From: Tropicimonas_B omnivorans
Lineage (GTDB): Bacteria > Pseudomonadota > Alphaproteobacteria > Rhodobacterales > Rhodobacteraceae
Assembly: GCF_031846565.1 (NCBI RefSeq)
Contig: NZ_JAVRHL010000001.1
Span: 1,038,815 to 1,102,814, forward strand
DNA length: 64,000 nt
Reading direction: 5' to 3'
Position 1 is the stretch's first letter. Each line of letters starts with the position of its first letter. Position numbers and translations under genes: made by a program. Of this stretch, positions 24,523-32,337 are shown in pieces. The notes below the pieces were generated by a model that was given only the letters and a program-made list of their open reading frames with translations, ran no database searches and was not told where the DNA came from.

Positions 24523-26717
24523 CCGAGCATTTCAAGATCGACAAGCCGGACGAGCGCAACATGCTCGATGACACCGCGCAGGGTGTTCTCGGCACGCCGA
24601 TGAACCGTCCCGACGGACCGCTCAAGGTCACCGGCACGGCGATGTATGCCCATGAGTGGCACCCCGAGGGGCTCTGTCACGGCGTTCTCGTTCGCGCCGG
24701 GAAGGGGCCGGGGAACCTGACGCATCTGGGCACGGACGAGGTGCGCACGATGCCGGGTGTGATCGACGTCGTCACCGATCAGCGTCTTCTCTCCGTTCCC
24801 GCACAGGGCATGGCCAATGCCGCGCCCGAGCAGGGGCATGACCGCATCGCCTATGACGGTCAGCCGGTGGCGCTCGTCGTCGCCGAGAGCTTCGAACAGG
24901 CGCGGTTTGCCGCGCAGAGCATGGAGGTCGTGGTCGAGCCGGACGAGGGCGCCCATTACGACCCCTGGGCGGCGGACACCAAGGTCGAGACCCCGAAGGC
25001 CAAGCAGTCGAGCCAGGGGGATCTGGACAAGGCGATGACGGACGCCGCCGTCACCGTCGACGAGACCTATACCACCGCCGGCCACAACAGCGGGGCCATG
25101 GAGCCGCATACTTCCGTCGCCCAGTGGGACGGCGACAGGCTGACGCTCCACGGCTCCTACCAGATGCTGAAGTTCAACAAGAACGAGCTTGCGGACAGTC
25201 TCGGCATCAAGCCCGATAACGTCCGCATCCTGTCGCCCTATGTTGGCGGCGGCTTCGGCTCCAAGCTCGGCATCTGCCACGAGGCGGTCGCCGCGGCGCT
25301 CGCGTCGAGGGAGATCGGGCGGCCGGTCTCCGTGGCCCTCTCGCGCCAGCAGGTTCTCGAGGCGACCATGCGCCGGTCAGAGACGCGCCAGCGCGTGCGG
25401 CTCGCCGCGGATGCCGAGGGCAACATGTCCGGCATGGGGCACCACAGCCTCGTGTCGAACCTCGGCAGCCAGTCCTTCGCGGAGCCTGTCACGCAGGCGA
25501 CGCCGTTCCTCTACAAGGGCGAGAACCGGGAGATCGTGCAGCAGGTCGCCGAAACCGACCGGATGTGCGCGGGCTCCGTCCGGGCGCCGGGCGAGGCGGT
25601 CGGCATCCTCGCGGTCGAGGTCGCGATGGACGAGCTGGCCGAGAAGCTCGGGATCGACCCGGTAGACCTGCGACTGCGCAACATCCCCGATAAGGACCCG
25701 ACGAAGGAGATCCCGTTCAGCTCCCACATGCTGGGCGAATGCCTCAGATCGGGGGCGAAGTCCTTCGGCTGGGACAAGCGCCAGAAGGCCGGGATGCGCC
25801 GCGAGGGGGAGTGGCTCGTCGGTATGGGCGTTTCCTCCGCCGTGCGGGTCAACTTCGTCATCGAGGCCAAGGCGCGCGTCCGGCTCGATCCCGAAGGCAC
25901 CGCCGTCGTGGAGACGGACATGACGGATATCGGCACCGGCTCCTATGCGATCTTCACCCAGATCGCCGCCGAGATGCTGGGCTTGCCGCCGTCGCAGGTC
26001 CGCGTGGTCCTGGGCGATACGGACCTGCCACCGGGCTCGGGCTCCGGCGGCTCGTTCGGGGCGGCGTCCACCGGAACGGCGATCTGGCTCGCCTGCGACA
26101 ACATCCGCAAGACCCTGGCCGGCAAGCTCGGCGTCGAGTCGGATGACCTGACGCTGAAGGACGGCGAGGCGATCGCCGGCAACAAGCGGATGCGCCTGTC
26201 GGAAATCCTGAACTCCGAGGCGCTGACGGCGGAAGGCCATGTGGAGCCGGGCAAGACCTCCAAGGAGGTGCGCCAGGCGACGTGGGGCGCCCATTTCGCC
26301 GAGGTCGCAGTCAACGCCGTCACAGGCGAGCCGCGGGTGCGCCGGATGCACGGCGTCTTCTCCGCGGGCCGCATCCTCAACGAGAAGACCGCCCGGTCCC
26401 AGTGCCTCGGCGGCATGACGTGGGGCATTGGCATGGCGTTGACCGAGGAACTGCTCTTCGACATGAGGGACGGTCACCTCGCCAACCGCGACTTCGCCGA
26501 GTACCACATCCCGGTGAATGCGGATGTGCCGCAGATCGAGGTGGACCTCCTGCATGAACGGGACGCCTGGGCGAACCCGATGCAGGTCAAGGGGATCGGC
26601 GAGCTCGGTATCTGCGGCGCAGGGGCCGCTGTCGCCAACGCGATCTACAATGCATCCGGCGTTCGCGTGAGGGACTTCCCGGCCACGCTGGACAAGATCA
26701 TGGCCGGGCTCAGCTGA
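24519..26717 (+). CDS. paoC: Aldehyde oxidoreductase, molybdopterin subunit (PaoC/YagR-like)
   Basis: 732 residues, full length for the PaoC class. The N-terminal ald_Xan_dh domain has VTGTAMYAHEW and IAYDGQPVALVVAES; cofactor contacts are VGGGFGSKLGICHEAV, RAPGEAVG and GSGSGGSFGAAS. The catalytic Glu lies in KGIGELGICGAG near the C-terminus. It should oxidise aldehydes (aromatic ones in E. coli) to acids at a molybdenum cytosine dinucleotide centre. The PaoD/XdhC-type cofactor-insertion protein that usually follows is absent here. An intrinsic terminator ends the operon. Confidence 0.92.
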   Translation: MTEHFKIDKPDERNMLDDTAQGVLGTPMNRPDGPLKVTGTAMYAHEWHPEGLCHGVLVRAGKGPGNLTHLGTDEVRTMPGVIDVVTDQRLLSVPAQGMANAAPEQGHDRIAYDGQPVALVVAESFEQARFAAQSMEVVVEPDEGAHYDPWAADTKVETPKAKQSSQGDLDKAMTDAAVTVDETYTTAGHNSGAMEPHTSVAQWDGDRLTLHGSYQMLKFNKNELADSLGIKPDNVRILSPYVGGGFGSKLGICHEAVAAALASREIGRPVSVALSRQQVLEATMRRSETRQRVRLAADAEGNMSGMGHHSLVSNLGSQSFAEPVTQATPFLYKGENREIVQQVAETDRMCAGSVRAPGEAVGILAVEVAMDELAEKLGIDPVDLRLRNIPDKDPTKEIPFSSHMLGECLRSGAKSFGWDKRQKAGMRREGEWLVGMGVSSAVRVNFVIEAKARVRLDPEGTAVVETDMTDIGTGSYAIFTQIAAEMLGLPPSQVRVVLGDTDLPPGSGSGGSFGAASTGTAIWLACDNIRKTLAGKLGVESDDLTLKDGEAIAGNKRMRLSEILNSEALTAEGHVEPGKTSKEVRQATWGAHFAEVAVNAVTGEPRVRRMHGVFSAGRILNEKTARSQCLGGMTWGIGMALTEELLFDMRDGHLANRDFAEYHIPVNADVPQIEVDLLHERDAWANPMQVKGIGELGICGAGAAVANAIYNASGVRVRDFPATLDKIMAGLS

Positions 26718-26748
26718 GGCGCAGATCCGCCACCGCAGGACGATCGAA

Positions 26749-26772
26749 GGGCCCCTTTCCGGGGCCCTTTTT
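26749..26772 (+). terminator. Intrinsic terminator after the aldehyde oxidoreductase operon
   Basis: GGGCCCC pairs with GGGGCCC around TTTCC and is followed directly by five T residues (26768-26772). It lies 32 bases after the stop codon. Confidence 0.85.
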
Positions 26773-26941
26773 CGTGCGCCGGGATCCGAGTCGGACGCAA
26801 CGCACCGGGCGCAACGGCTGAACAATCGCAGGCCATACCTACCGATTGGTAGCGAAATGCGGATGGCTGCATTCGCAACATGAAAAGAACACGAAAAATT
26901 CACGATTTGATAAACGATTGTTCTGACCGAAAATTTCAACC

Positions 26942-26959
26942 TTGGTTAAATTGGTTAAA
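26942..26959. promoter_or_regulatory. Tandem TTGGTTAAA repeat, CtrA-like half-sites
   Basis: Two head-to-tail copies of TTGGTTAAA. On the other strand each reads TTAACCAA, one base from the CtrA half-site TTAACCAT. A further TTAACCGT occurs on the plus strand near 27001. They lie in a 344-bp AT-rich stretch (26718-27061) that holds no other gene and precedes the Hint protein. CtrA control is an inference from motif similarity. Confidence 0.35.
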
Positions 26960-27061
26960 CGTTTCACGCAAAGCGTGTGCGGTACGTCTTACTTTTCACC
27001 TTAACCGTCACTGCTATCATTCTTGGTAAGGCAGAGGAGCCTTGTATGCAGGGGTTGCGGG

Positions 27062-27772
27062 ATGAGCGGGGCCAGTTCAAGGGGTCAGGGTAGCCGTCTG
27101 ATTTCAACCATGTTGATGGGCAGCGACATCGCGTGGCGCATAGATAAATTCGATGATGACGCATGGACGCGTGCGCGAGATGAGAAGACCGCGCAGGCTT
27201 CGCATATCGCAAGTCCAGTCGCTTCGAAGCCTTCCGCGGTCTCTTCGATGTCCGAATTCGAGGCCACGTCCGAACCTCACCGGTCCCGGGTCACGCCGCG
27301 CGAGACGCCCTCCGGGGTCGCGGCCGGCACGCTGATCCTGACCACGCTCGGCAAACTGCCCGCGGAGGCACTTCGCGCCGGTGACCGCGTCATCGATGCA
27401 AACGGTGTGACGCATGTCGTTCGGGGCGTCCGGCGGCTGTCTTGCAACGGCCCCCTCGTCCGCATCCATGCCGGCGCGCTTGCAAGCTCGATGCCGACGT
27501 CGGATCTGCTTGTGGGTCCGGCGCAGCGTATTTCCATCACCTGCCCGCAGATGCAGCTCATGTTCGGCCGCGCCGCCGGGCTCGCCCTTGCGCGAGACCT
27601 CCTCGGTTGCGGCGCCGACCCCGTCGCCGCGCCGCACCGTCTCGACATGATCGGCATACGGTGCGGTGCGCCCGCCATCCTTTGGGCCAACGGAACGCCG
27701 GTGCTCTGCCCCGGCCGCGCGTCGACGCCCGCTCCACGGACGAACGGGGAGGTGCGCAACGATAATCAGTGA
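27062..27772 (+). CDS. Hint-domain protein of the roseobacter type
   Basis: 236 residues from ATG 27062; a later start at 27110 (MLMGSD) is possible. The central part reads GTLILTTLGKLPAEALRAGDRVIDANG, the Hint entry block in which a start-of-domain Cys or Ser is usual. LVGPAQRISITCPQMQLMFGR follows, the roseobacter Hint signature around the conserved His position, here replaced by Gln (PAQRI). The first 85 residues are variable and Ser-rich. Hint domains mediate self-splicing or cleavage in other settings; in these proteins activity is unproven, and the altered residues argue that it may be inactive. Confidence 0.7.
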   Translation: MSGASSRGQGSRLISTMLMGSDIAWRIDKFDDDAWTRARDEKTAQASHIASPVASKPSAVSSMSEFEATSEPHRSRVTPRETPSGVAAGTLILTTLGKLPAEALRAGDRVIDANGVTHVVRGVRRLSCNGPLVRIHAGALASSMPTSDLLVGPAQRISITCPQMQLMFGRAAGLALARDLLGCGADPVAAPHRLDMIGIRCGAPAILWANGTPVLCPGRASTPAPRTNGEVRNDNQ

Positions 27773-27877
27773 CCGAAGGACCGTCCGGGAGCCGCCTCGG
27801 CAAGAGGCGAACCCGGAGACAGATCGAGAAACGATCCGAGCCAATTGGTTCATTTACGATTGAAGGGATATACTGCG

Positions 27878-28543
27878 ATGACCAGAAGTTTTGCCTTCCT
27901 CAGCGCGGCGTCCATCGCCGCTTTCGCCGCCATGCCCGCGCAGGCTGATCTCAGCCTCGGGGCCGGCGTATCCATCGGCGGCGGCTCGGTGGCCGATGTC
28001 GATGTCGGCGCCAGCGTCGGCGGCGGTTCGGTGGCCGACGTCGATGTCGGCGCCAGTGTCGGTGGTGGCGGCTCGGTCGCTGATGCCGATGTCGGTGCGA
28101 CGGTCGGCGGCGGCTCGGTGGCCGACGCGGACGTGGATGCGACAGTCGGCGGTGGCCGTGTCGCGGATGCGAATGTCGATGCCACGGTCGGTGGCGGCAA
28201 TGTCGCGGATGCGAACGTACGGGCTACAGTCGGCGGCGGTAGCGTCGCAGATGTGAACGTCGGCGCCACCGTCGGCAGATCGACAACGGTCGGGCTCGGT
28301 GCGACGGTCGGCGGTGCAAGCGGATCGTCGTCGGGCGGTGGCGGCGTGTCCGTCGTCGGGCAGCCGCTCATCTCCTCTGACGGCCAGATGCTCGGCGTCG
28401 TGACGGGCGTGCAGGACGGCCTGCTCTGCTCCGATCCGGCGCATCGCTCGGGCGCGCCGATCTGCGTCGACCTGGCCACCCGGCCCATGCTGACGCGCGA
28501 GGGCCTGCAGATCAACGTGTCCTCGGCGCTCTATCGCCGCTGA
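27878..28543 (+). CDS. Secreted tandem-repeat protein (GGGSVADVDVGASV repeats)
   Basis: 221 residues. A Sec signal peptide (MTRSFAFLSAASIAAFAAMPAQA) is followed by seven 14-residue repeats of the form GGGxVADx(D/N)VxA(S/T)V at residues 34-132, then a shortened eighth copy. A Gly/Ser linker and a 60-residue C-terminal domain follow, with two Cys (LLCSDPAH and PICVDL) that could form a disulphide. The repeat with alternating small and hydrophobic residues suggests a beta-solenoid or fibre. ATG 27878 follows GAAGGGA. The protein is exported and probably sits at the cell surface or in the periplasm. No family was recognised; similarity to adhesins is only in style. Confidence 0.75.
   Translation: MTRSFAFLSAASIAAFAAMPAQADLSLGAGVSIGGGSVADVDVGASVGGGSVADVDVGASVGGGGSVADADVGATVGGGSVADADVDATVGGGRVADANVDATVGGGNVADANVRATVGGGSVADVNVGATVGRSTTVGLGATVGGASGSSSGGGGVSVVGQPLISSDGQMLGVVTGVQDGLLCSDPAHRSGAPICVDLATRPMLTREGLQINVSSALYRR
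27977..28273 (+). repeat. Seven in-frame 42-bp tandem repeats
   Basis: Each unit encodes GGG-x-VAD-x-(D/N)-V-x-A-(S/T)-V. The third copy has one extra Gly codon, so its unit is 45 bp. The first two copies are nearly identical at the nucleotide level, which favours slippage and copy-number change. Confidence 0.85.
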
Positions 28544-28603
28544 AATCTCCCGGCACGATGCTGCAGCGCCGCCCGGCCCCTCTCTCGGGCCGGGCGGATT
28601 TCG

Positions 28604-29407
28604 TCAGCGGGGCAGGGCCGACAGGCATCGCTCCACGAGCTCGCGATAGCCGCTGCCGAAGAGGGTCAGGTGCACGAGCGCCGGCCAGAGCTGGTAGGCG
28701 GGGCGCCGTGTCTCGTGCCCGGCATCCGGCCCGTAGGCCTCCCAGAACGCATCTCCCGGATTGCCGAACAGGCAGAGCATCGCCAGATCGACCTCGGCAT
28801 GGCCGTGGTAGCAGGCCGGATCGATCAGTCCTGTCACGCGTCCCGCCCGTGTCATCACGTTCCCGGACCACAGGTCGCCATGCAGTAGGGCAGGGCGCGG
28901 ACGCTTCGGCAGGATCTCCCCCAGCCGCAAGCCCGCCGCCTCCACGGCATGCGCAAGATCGTCCGGCAGGGTGGGGCAGAAGGGCAGGAGACGCCGCTCG
29001 GCCCAGAAGGTGGGCCAGTCCTCCGTTTCTCCGTTCGGTATAGCGACCGGTCCGAAGCCGTGATCCGTCTCCCAGCCATAGGCCTCGCCCGTCGCTGCGT
29101 GCAGGCGCAGGATCGCACCGCCGAGATCGGCGGAGGCCGCTGCAAGTCCCTCCGACCCGCCGAGATCCGACATGACCAGAAGTCCCTCGGCACGCGCCAG
29201 GATGTCGGGCGCCGGCGCTCCCGCGCGCCGGATCGCCTCGAGCATGCGGGCTTCCGCTTCCGCGCGGCGATCTGCCTTCACCACTGCCGTACGCCCGTCC
29301 GCAAGCTCGATGCGCAACACCTCGGCCACGTCGCCGCCCTGCAGCCGCTCCGACATGGCAAGGGTGCCGCCGAGAAGCTCCGCGGCCCGTTCCGCCGTTC
29401 GCCTCAC
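28604..29407 (-). CDS. Fructosamine-3-kinase family protein
   Basis: 267 residues from GTG 29407, whose codon overlaps the stop of the phosphatase gene (GTGA). In this start the family N-terminus TAERAAELLGGTLAMSERLQGGD is kept; the ATG inside it would remove it. Kinase-fold features: VVKAD (ATP Lys), LLHGDLWSGNV (catalytic Asp and Asn) and LIDPACYHGHAEVDLAML (metal Asp). It likely phosphorylates ketoamine adducts on proteins or small molecules, leading to deglycation. It is last of four overlapping genes with the ureide genes. Confidence 0.88.
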   Translation of the reverse strand: MRRTAERAAELLGGTLAMSERLQGGDVAEVLRIELADGRTAVVKADRRAEAEARMLEAIRRAGAPAPDILARAEGLLVMSDLGGSEGLAAASADLGGAILRLHAATGEAYGWETDHGFGPVAIPNGETEDWPTFWAERRLLPFCPTLPDDLAHAVEAAGLRLGEILPKRPRPALLHGDLWSGNVMTRAGRVTGLIDPACYHGHAEVDLAMLCLFGNPGDAFWEAYGPDAGHETRRPAYQLWPALVHLTLFGSGYRELVERCLSALPR

Positions 29408-29871
29408 GGGGCGAGCTCGGCCAGAAGCGCGCGCGTTCCGGCCACCACGTCGTCCCAGGTTTCGGCGAACCCGTCCTCCTCGCCGAAATAGGGATCGGCG
29501 ACCGGCTCTCCCTCCCGGCCGGGAACGTGGTCGAGAAGGAGGGACAGCTCCGCCGCCGCATCGCCCTCTGGCCGCAGCCCTTCGAGATGGCTGAGGTTCT
29601 CGCGGTCGAGGGCGACGACGTGGCTGAACCGCAGGAAGTCGTCCGCCGTCACCTGCCGCCCCCGCAGGGTAGAGATGTCGACACCGCTCGCTTTCGCCAC
29701 GGCGATGGCGCGGGGATCGGGGGGCTCGCCCACATGCCAGCTTCCCGTCCCGGCGGAGGAGGCGTGGATGTCCGCCCCCGCCTCCTCCGCGGCAGCGCGG
29801 AACGCGCCTTCGGCCAGGGGCGAGCGGCAGATGTTGCCGAGGCAGACGAAGAGGACGGATGTTTCGCTCAT
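29404..29871 (-). CDS. Low-molecular-weight protein tyrosine phosphatase
   Basis: 155 residues. The active-site loop C-x5-R-S is VCLGNICRSPLAEG near residues 9-17, and the general-acid Asp lies in VADPYFGEED near the end, as in LMW-PTP. It may dephosphorylate tyrosine or, with its kinase neighbour, sugar adducts; pairing of LMW-PTP with fructosamine kinase is a known genomic association (from memory). The start overlaps the ureidoglycolate lyase stop (ATGA). Confidence 0.92.
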   Translation of the reverse strand: MSETSVLFVCLGNICRSPLAEGAFRAAAEEAGADIHASSAGTGSWHVGEPPDPRAIAVAKASGVDISTLRGRQVTADDFLRFSHVVALDRENLSHLEGLRPEGDAAAELSLLLDHVPGREGEPVADPYFGEEDGFAETWDDVVAGTRALLAELAP

Positions 29872-30413
29872 GGTGTCTCCTGCGCAAGGCGGACGGTAAA
29901 CGGCGTCTCCAGCCGCACCTCCTCGAGGTTCCCGTCCTCGCCGATCCGGTCCACCACGGAAAAGAGGCCGGGGGCATGAAGCGGCGTCAGTACACCGTGC
30001 CATGTGTTGCGCGCGATGTTCACCCCCTGGCCCGGCGCCGTCACGAAGGCCAGCGGCTCGCCGGGCCGGCCCGCCTCGTCCGGGGCCACGATGACGAGGA
30101 ACGGATCCATCGACATCGGCAGGAAAGCCTGGCTGCCTAGGGGATGGCGTTCCAGCAGGGCACAGGCGTAGGGCAGAGAGCGCGGCTCGGCTCGGAACAG
30201 GCTGATCCCGGCGCGGCCGCCGCCCATGTCGAGCCCCGCCAGATCGTGCCACCGCCCGCAGGCCCCGTCATTGATGATCCTGTCCGGATCTCCCGCGGCC
30301 TCAAGAACCTCACCGAACGGCGCGAACGCCTCTTGCGTCAGGGGCGCCGCGATCACCTCCGGCCCGTCCCTGTCAGACGCGGAGCCGCCCGCGCCCGCCC
30401 GCGGCGCGCTCAT
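29868..30413 (-). CDS. allA: Ureidoglycolate lyase
   Basis: 181 residues. LTQEAFAPFGEVLEA at the start, PMSMDPFLVIVAPD in the middle and GQGVNIARNTWHGVLTPL toward the end are family motifs; the last is the cupin-like active-site strand with His. It splits ureidoglycolate into glyoxylate and urea in purine catabolism. It overlaps the start of the phosphatase and the end of the allantoinase fusion, so the three are translated together. Confidence 0.92.
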   Translation of the reverse strand: MSAPRAGAGGSASDRDGPEVIAAPLTQEAFAPFGEVLEAAGDPDRIINDGACGRWHDLAGLDMGGGRAGISLFRAEPRSLPYACALLERHPLGSQAFLPMSMDPFLVIVAPDEAGRPGEPLAFVTAPGQGVNIARNTWHGVLTPLHAPGLFSVVDRIGEDGNLEEVRLETPFTVRLAQETP

Positions 30414-31828
30414 GAGAAGTCCATCGCGTAGAGGCGGAGCTCGGCGATTCGCTCCACCTGCCGGGCCGCCTCCTCGATCTCCTCGGCGCGGTCATGCTCG
30501 ACGCGCCGCTGGAACGCCGCAAGGATGCCGGCCTTGTCGTAATCCCGCACGGCAATGATGAACGGGAAGCCGAACTTCGCCGTGTACCGTGCGTTCAGGG
30601 CGTCGAACGTGGCGCGCTCCTCGTCGGTGAGGGCGTCGAGGCCGGCGCTTCGTTGCTCCTCCGTGCTGTCCGGGGTCAGCCGTTTCGCCGATGCGAGCTT
30701 CCCGGCAAGGTCCGGATGCGCCGCGAGCACCCCCAACCGCTCCTCCTCGCTGGCCCGGCGGAAGATCCGCGCCAGGGCCGAGTGGACGCCGGCCGGGCAG
30801 TCGTGGGCGGGGCCAAGCTCCAGGGCATGGGCGCGCTCCGCGATCCAGGGGGAGTGCTCGAAGACGCCGCCGAACCGCTCGATGAAGAGGGCCTTGTCCA
30901 TCCGGCTGGGACGCACGCGCTCGGCCGCGGGATGCTCCCTGGCCCAGTGCCGCGCGATGTCGACCCGCCGCGGAAACCAGACGCCCTCGTGCCCACGTGC
31001 ATACTCGAGGAACCGCTTCAGCGCCGCGGCCCGCCCCGGCCGGCCGGCAAGGCGGCAATGCAGGCCGACGGACATCATCTTGGGACTGCCCGCTTCACCC
31101 TCGGCGTAGAGGCAGTCGAAGCTGTCCTTGAGGTAATCGTAGAACTCCGTCCCCGAGCCGAAGCCCGCCGCGACGGAGAAGCGCATGTCATTGGTTTCGA
31201 GCGAGTAGGGAATGACGAGCTGACGGCGCCCCTCGAACTCCATCCAGTGCGGGAGGTCATCGTCGTAGACGTCGGAGACGTAGGCAAATCCGCCTTCTTC
31301 GGCGGCAAGCTCCACCGTGTTCTCCGAGCAGCGCCCGGTATACCAGCCGACGGGGCGCTGGCCGGTGACGGCGCGGTGCATGCGGATCGCCTCCAGCATG
31401 TGTTCGCGCTCGTCCTTGCGGTAGAAGTCCTTGTATTCGATCCATTTCAGCCCGTGGGAAGCGATCTCCCAGCCGGCCGTCTGCATGGCGCGGACCTGCG
31501 TCGGCGAGCGGGCCAGGGCGCTGGCGACGCCGAACACCGTGACGCCGATGCGCGCCTCCGTCAGCATCCGGTACAGTCGCCAGAAGCCGGCGCGGGCGCC
31601 GTATTCGTACATCGATTCCATGTTCCAGTGGCGCTGGTTCGGCCAGGGCTGGGCGCCGATCACGTCCGACAGGAACGCCTCCGAGGCCTTGTCGCCGTGG
31701 AGGATGGAGTTCTCACCGCCCTCCTCGTAATTGACCACCACCTGCACCGCGATCTTCGCGCCGCCCGGCCAGTTCGCGTTCGGCGGTCTCTGCCCGTAGC
31801 CGAGCATGTCGCGTTCATATCTGTCCAT
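30410..31828 (-). CDS. Allantoinase (PuuE) fused to OHCU decarboxylase (UraD)
   Basis: 472 residues. Residues 1-300 are a PuuE-type allantoinase of the polysaccharide-deacetylase fold (NWPGGAKIAVQVVVNYEEGGE near the start, EIASHGLKWIEYKD around 130, GWYTGRCSENT). From about 312 (SRMDKALFIERFGGVFEHSP) it is a UraD domain with HPDLAGK and KFGFPFIIAVRDY. The protein thus performs decarboxylation of OHCU to allantoin and hydrolysis of allantoin to allantoate. The frame is open upstream to 32200, but ATG 31828 begins the conserved part. It is divergent from uraH, whose product feeds it. Confidence 0.94.
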   Translation of the reverse strand: MDRYERDMLGYGQRPPNANWPGGAKIAVQVVVNYEEGGENSILHGDKASEAFLSDVIGAQPWPNQRHWNMESMYEYGARAGFWRLYRMLTEARIGVTVFGVASALARSPTQVRAMQTAGWEIASHGLKWIEYKDFYRKDEREHMLEAIRMHRAVTGQRPVGWYTGRCSENTVELAAEEGGFAYVSDVYDDDLPHWMEFEGRRQLVIPYSLETNDMRFSVAAGFGSGTEFYDYLKDSFDCLYAEGEAGSPKMMSVGLHCRLAGRPGRAAALKRFLEYARGHEGVWFPRRVDIARHWAREHPAAERVRPSRMDKALFIERFGGVFEHSPWIAERAHALELGPAHDCPAGVHSALARIFRRASEEERLGVLAAHPDLAGKLASAKRLTPDSTEEQRSAGLDALTDEERATFDALNARYTAKFGFPFIIAVRDYDKAGILAAFQRRVEHDRAEEIEEAARQVERIAELRLYAMDFS

Positions 31829-31897
31829 GTCCGGTCCCCTTGCGTCCGGCTTCAGTTTTCCGCCCTTATGAGGCAGGTGCAAGACAGCGGAGGCGAG

Positions 31898-32251
31898 ATG
31901 CCGGGATTCCTGACAACCCACGTTCTGGACACGGGCCGCGGCATTCCCGCCGAGGGGCTGACGATCCAGCTCTTTCGCGTGGGGGAGAGCGAGCGGCTTC
32001 TCCTTGCCACCAAGGTGACGAACGAGGATGGCCGGACGGACGCTCCCATCCTGCCGGAGGAGAGCTTCCACACCGGGCGCTTCGAACTTCTTTTCCATGC
32101 CGGCGACTACCTGCGCGGGGCGGGTCTTGCCGGGGAGGAGCCGCTCTTCCTCGATCTCGTTCCCATCCGCTTCGGGATGGCCGAAGAGAGCCATTATCAC
32201 GTCCCGCTCCTCCTCTCCCCCTACGGCTACAGCACGTACCGGGGAAGCTGA
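31898..32251 (+). CDS. uraH: 5-hydroxyisourate hydrolase (transthyretin-like)
   Basis: 117 residues from ATG 31898, preceded by GGAGGCGAG. It starts MPGFLTTHVLDTGRGIPA and ends SPYGYSTYRGS, the C-terminal YRGS tetrapeptide diagnostic of HIU hydrolases, with the catalytic His in LTTHVLD, and SHYHVPLLLSP near the end. It hydrolyses 5-hydroxyisourate to OHCU, the substrate of the divergent UraD domain. Urate oxidase is not in the window. No signal peptide. Confidence 0.95.
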   Translation: MPGFLTTHVLDTGRGIPAEGLTIQLFRVGESERLLLATKVTNEDGRTDAPILPEESFHTGRFELLFHAGDYLRGAGLAGEEPLFLDLVPIRFGMAEESHYHVPLLLSPYGYSTYRGS

Positions 32252-32284
32252 CCGGCGCGGGACCGGGCGGGACGAGGCATGAAA

Positions 32285-32316
32285 GAAGGCCCCGAACCGA
32301 GCGGTCCGGGGCCTTC
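32285..32316. terminator. Bidirectional hairpin between uraH and the PRC-barrel gene
   Basis: GAAGGCCCCG pairs with CGGGGCCTTC around an 11-12 base loop between convergent genes. Short T/A-containing flanks make it a plausible terminator for both. Confidence 0.6.
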
Positions 32317-32337
32317 GACGTCCGTGCGGGACGGAGA

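Noticed and set aside
25377..26939. 520-codon frame opposite paoC
   Set aside because: Antisense shadow; composition typical of reverse-frame translation in high-GC DNA.
27977..28273. Possible CRISPR array
   Set aside because: The 42-bp units are in-frame coding repeats without spacers; no cas genes are present.
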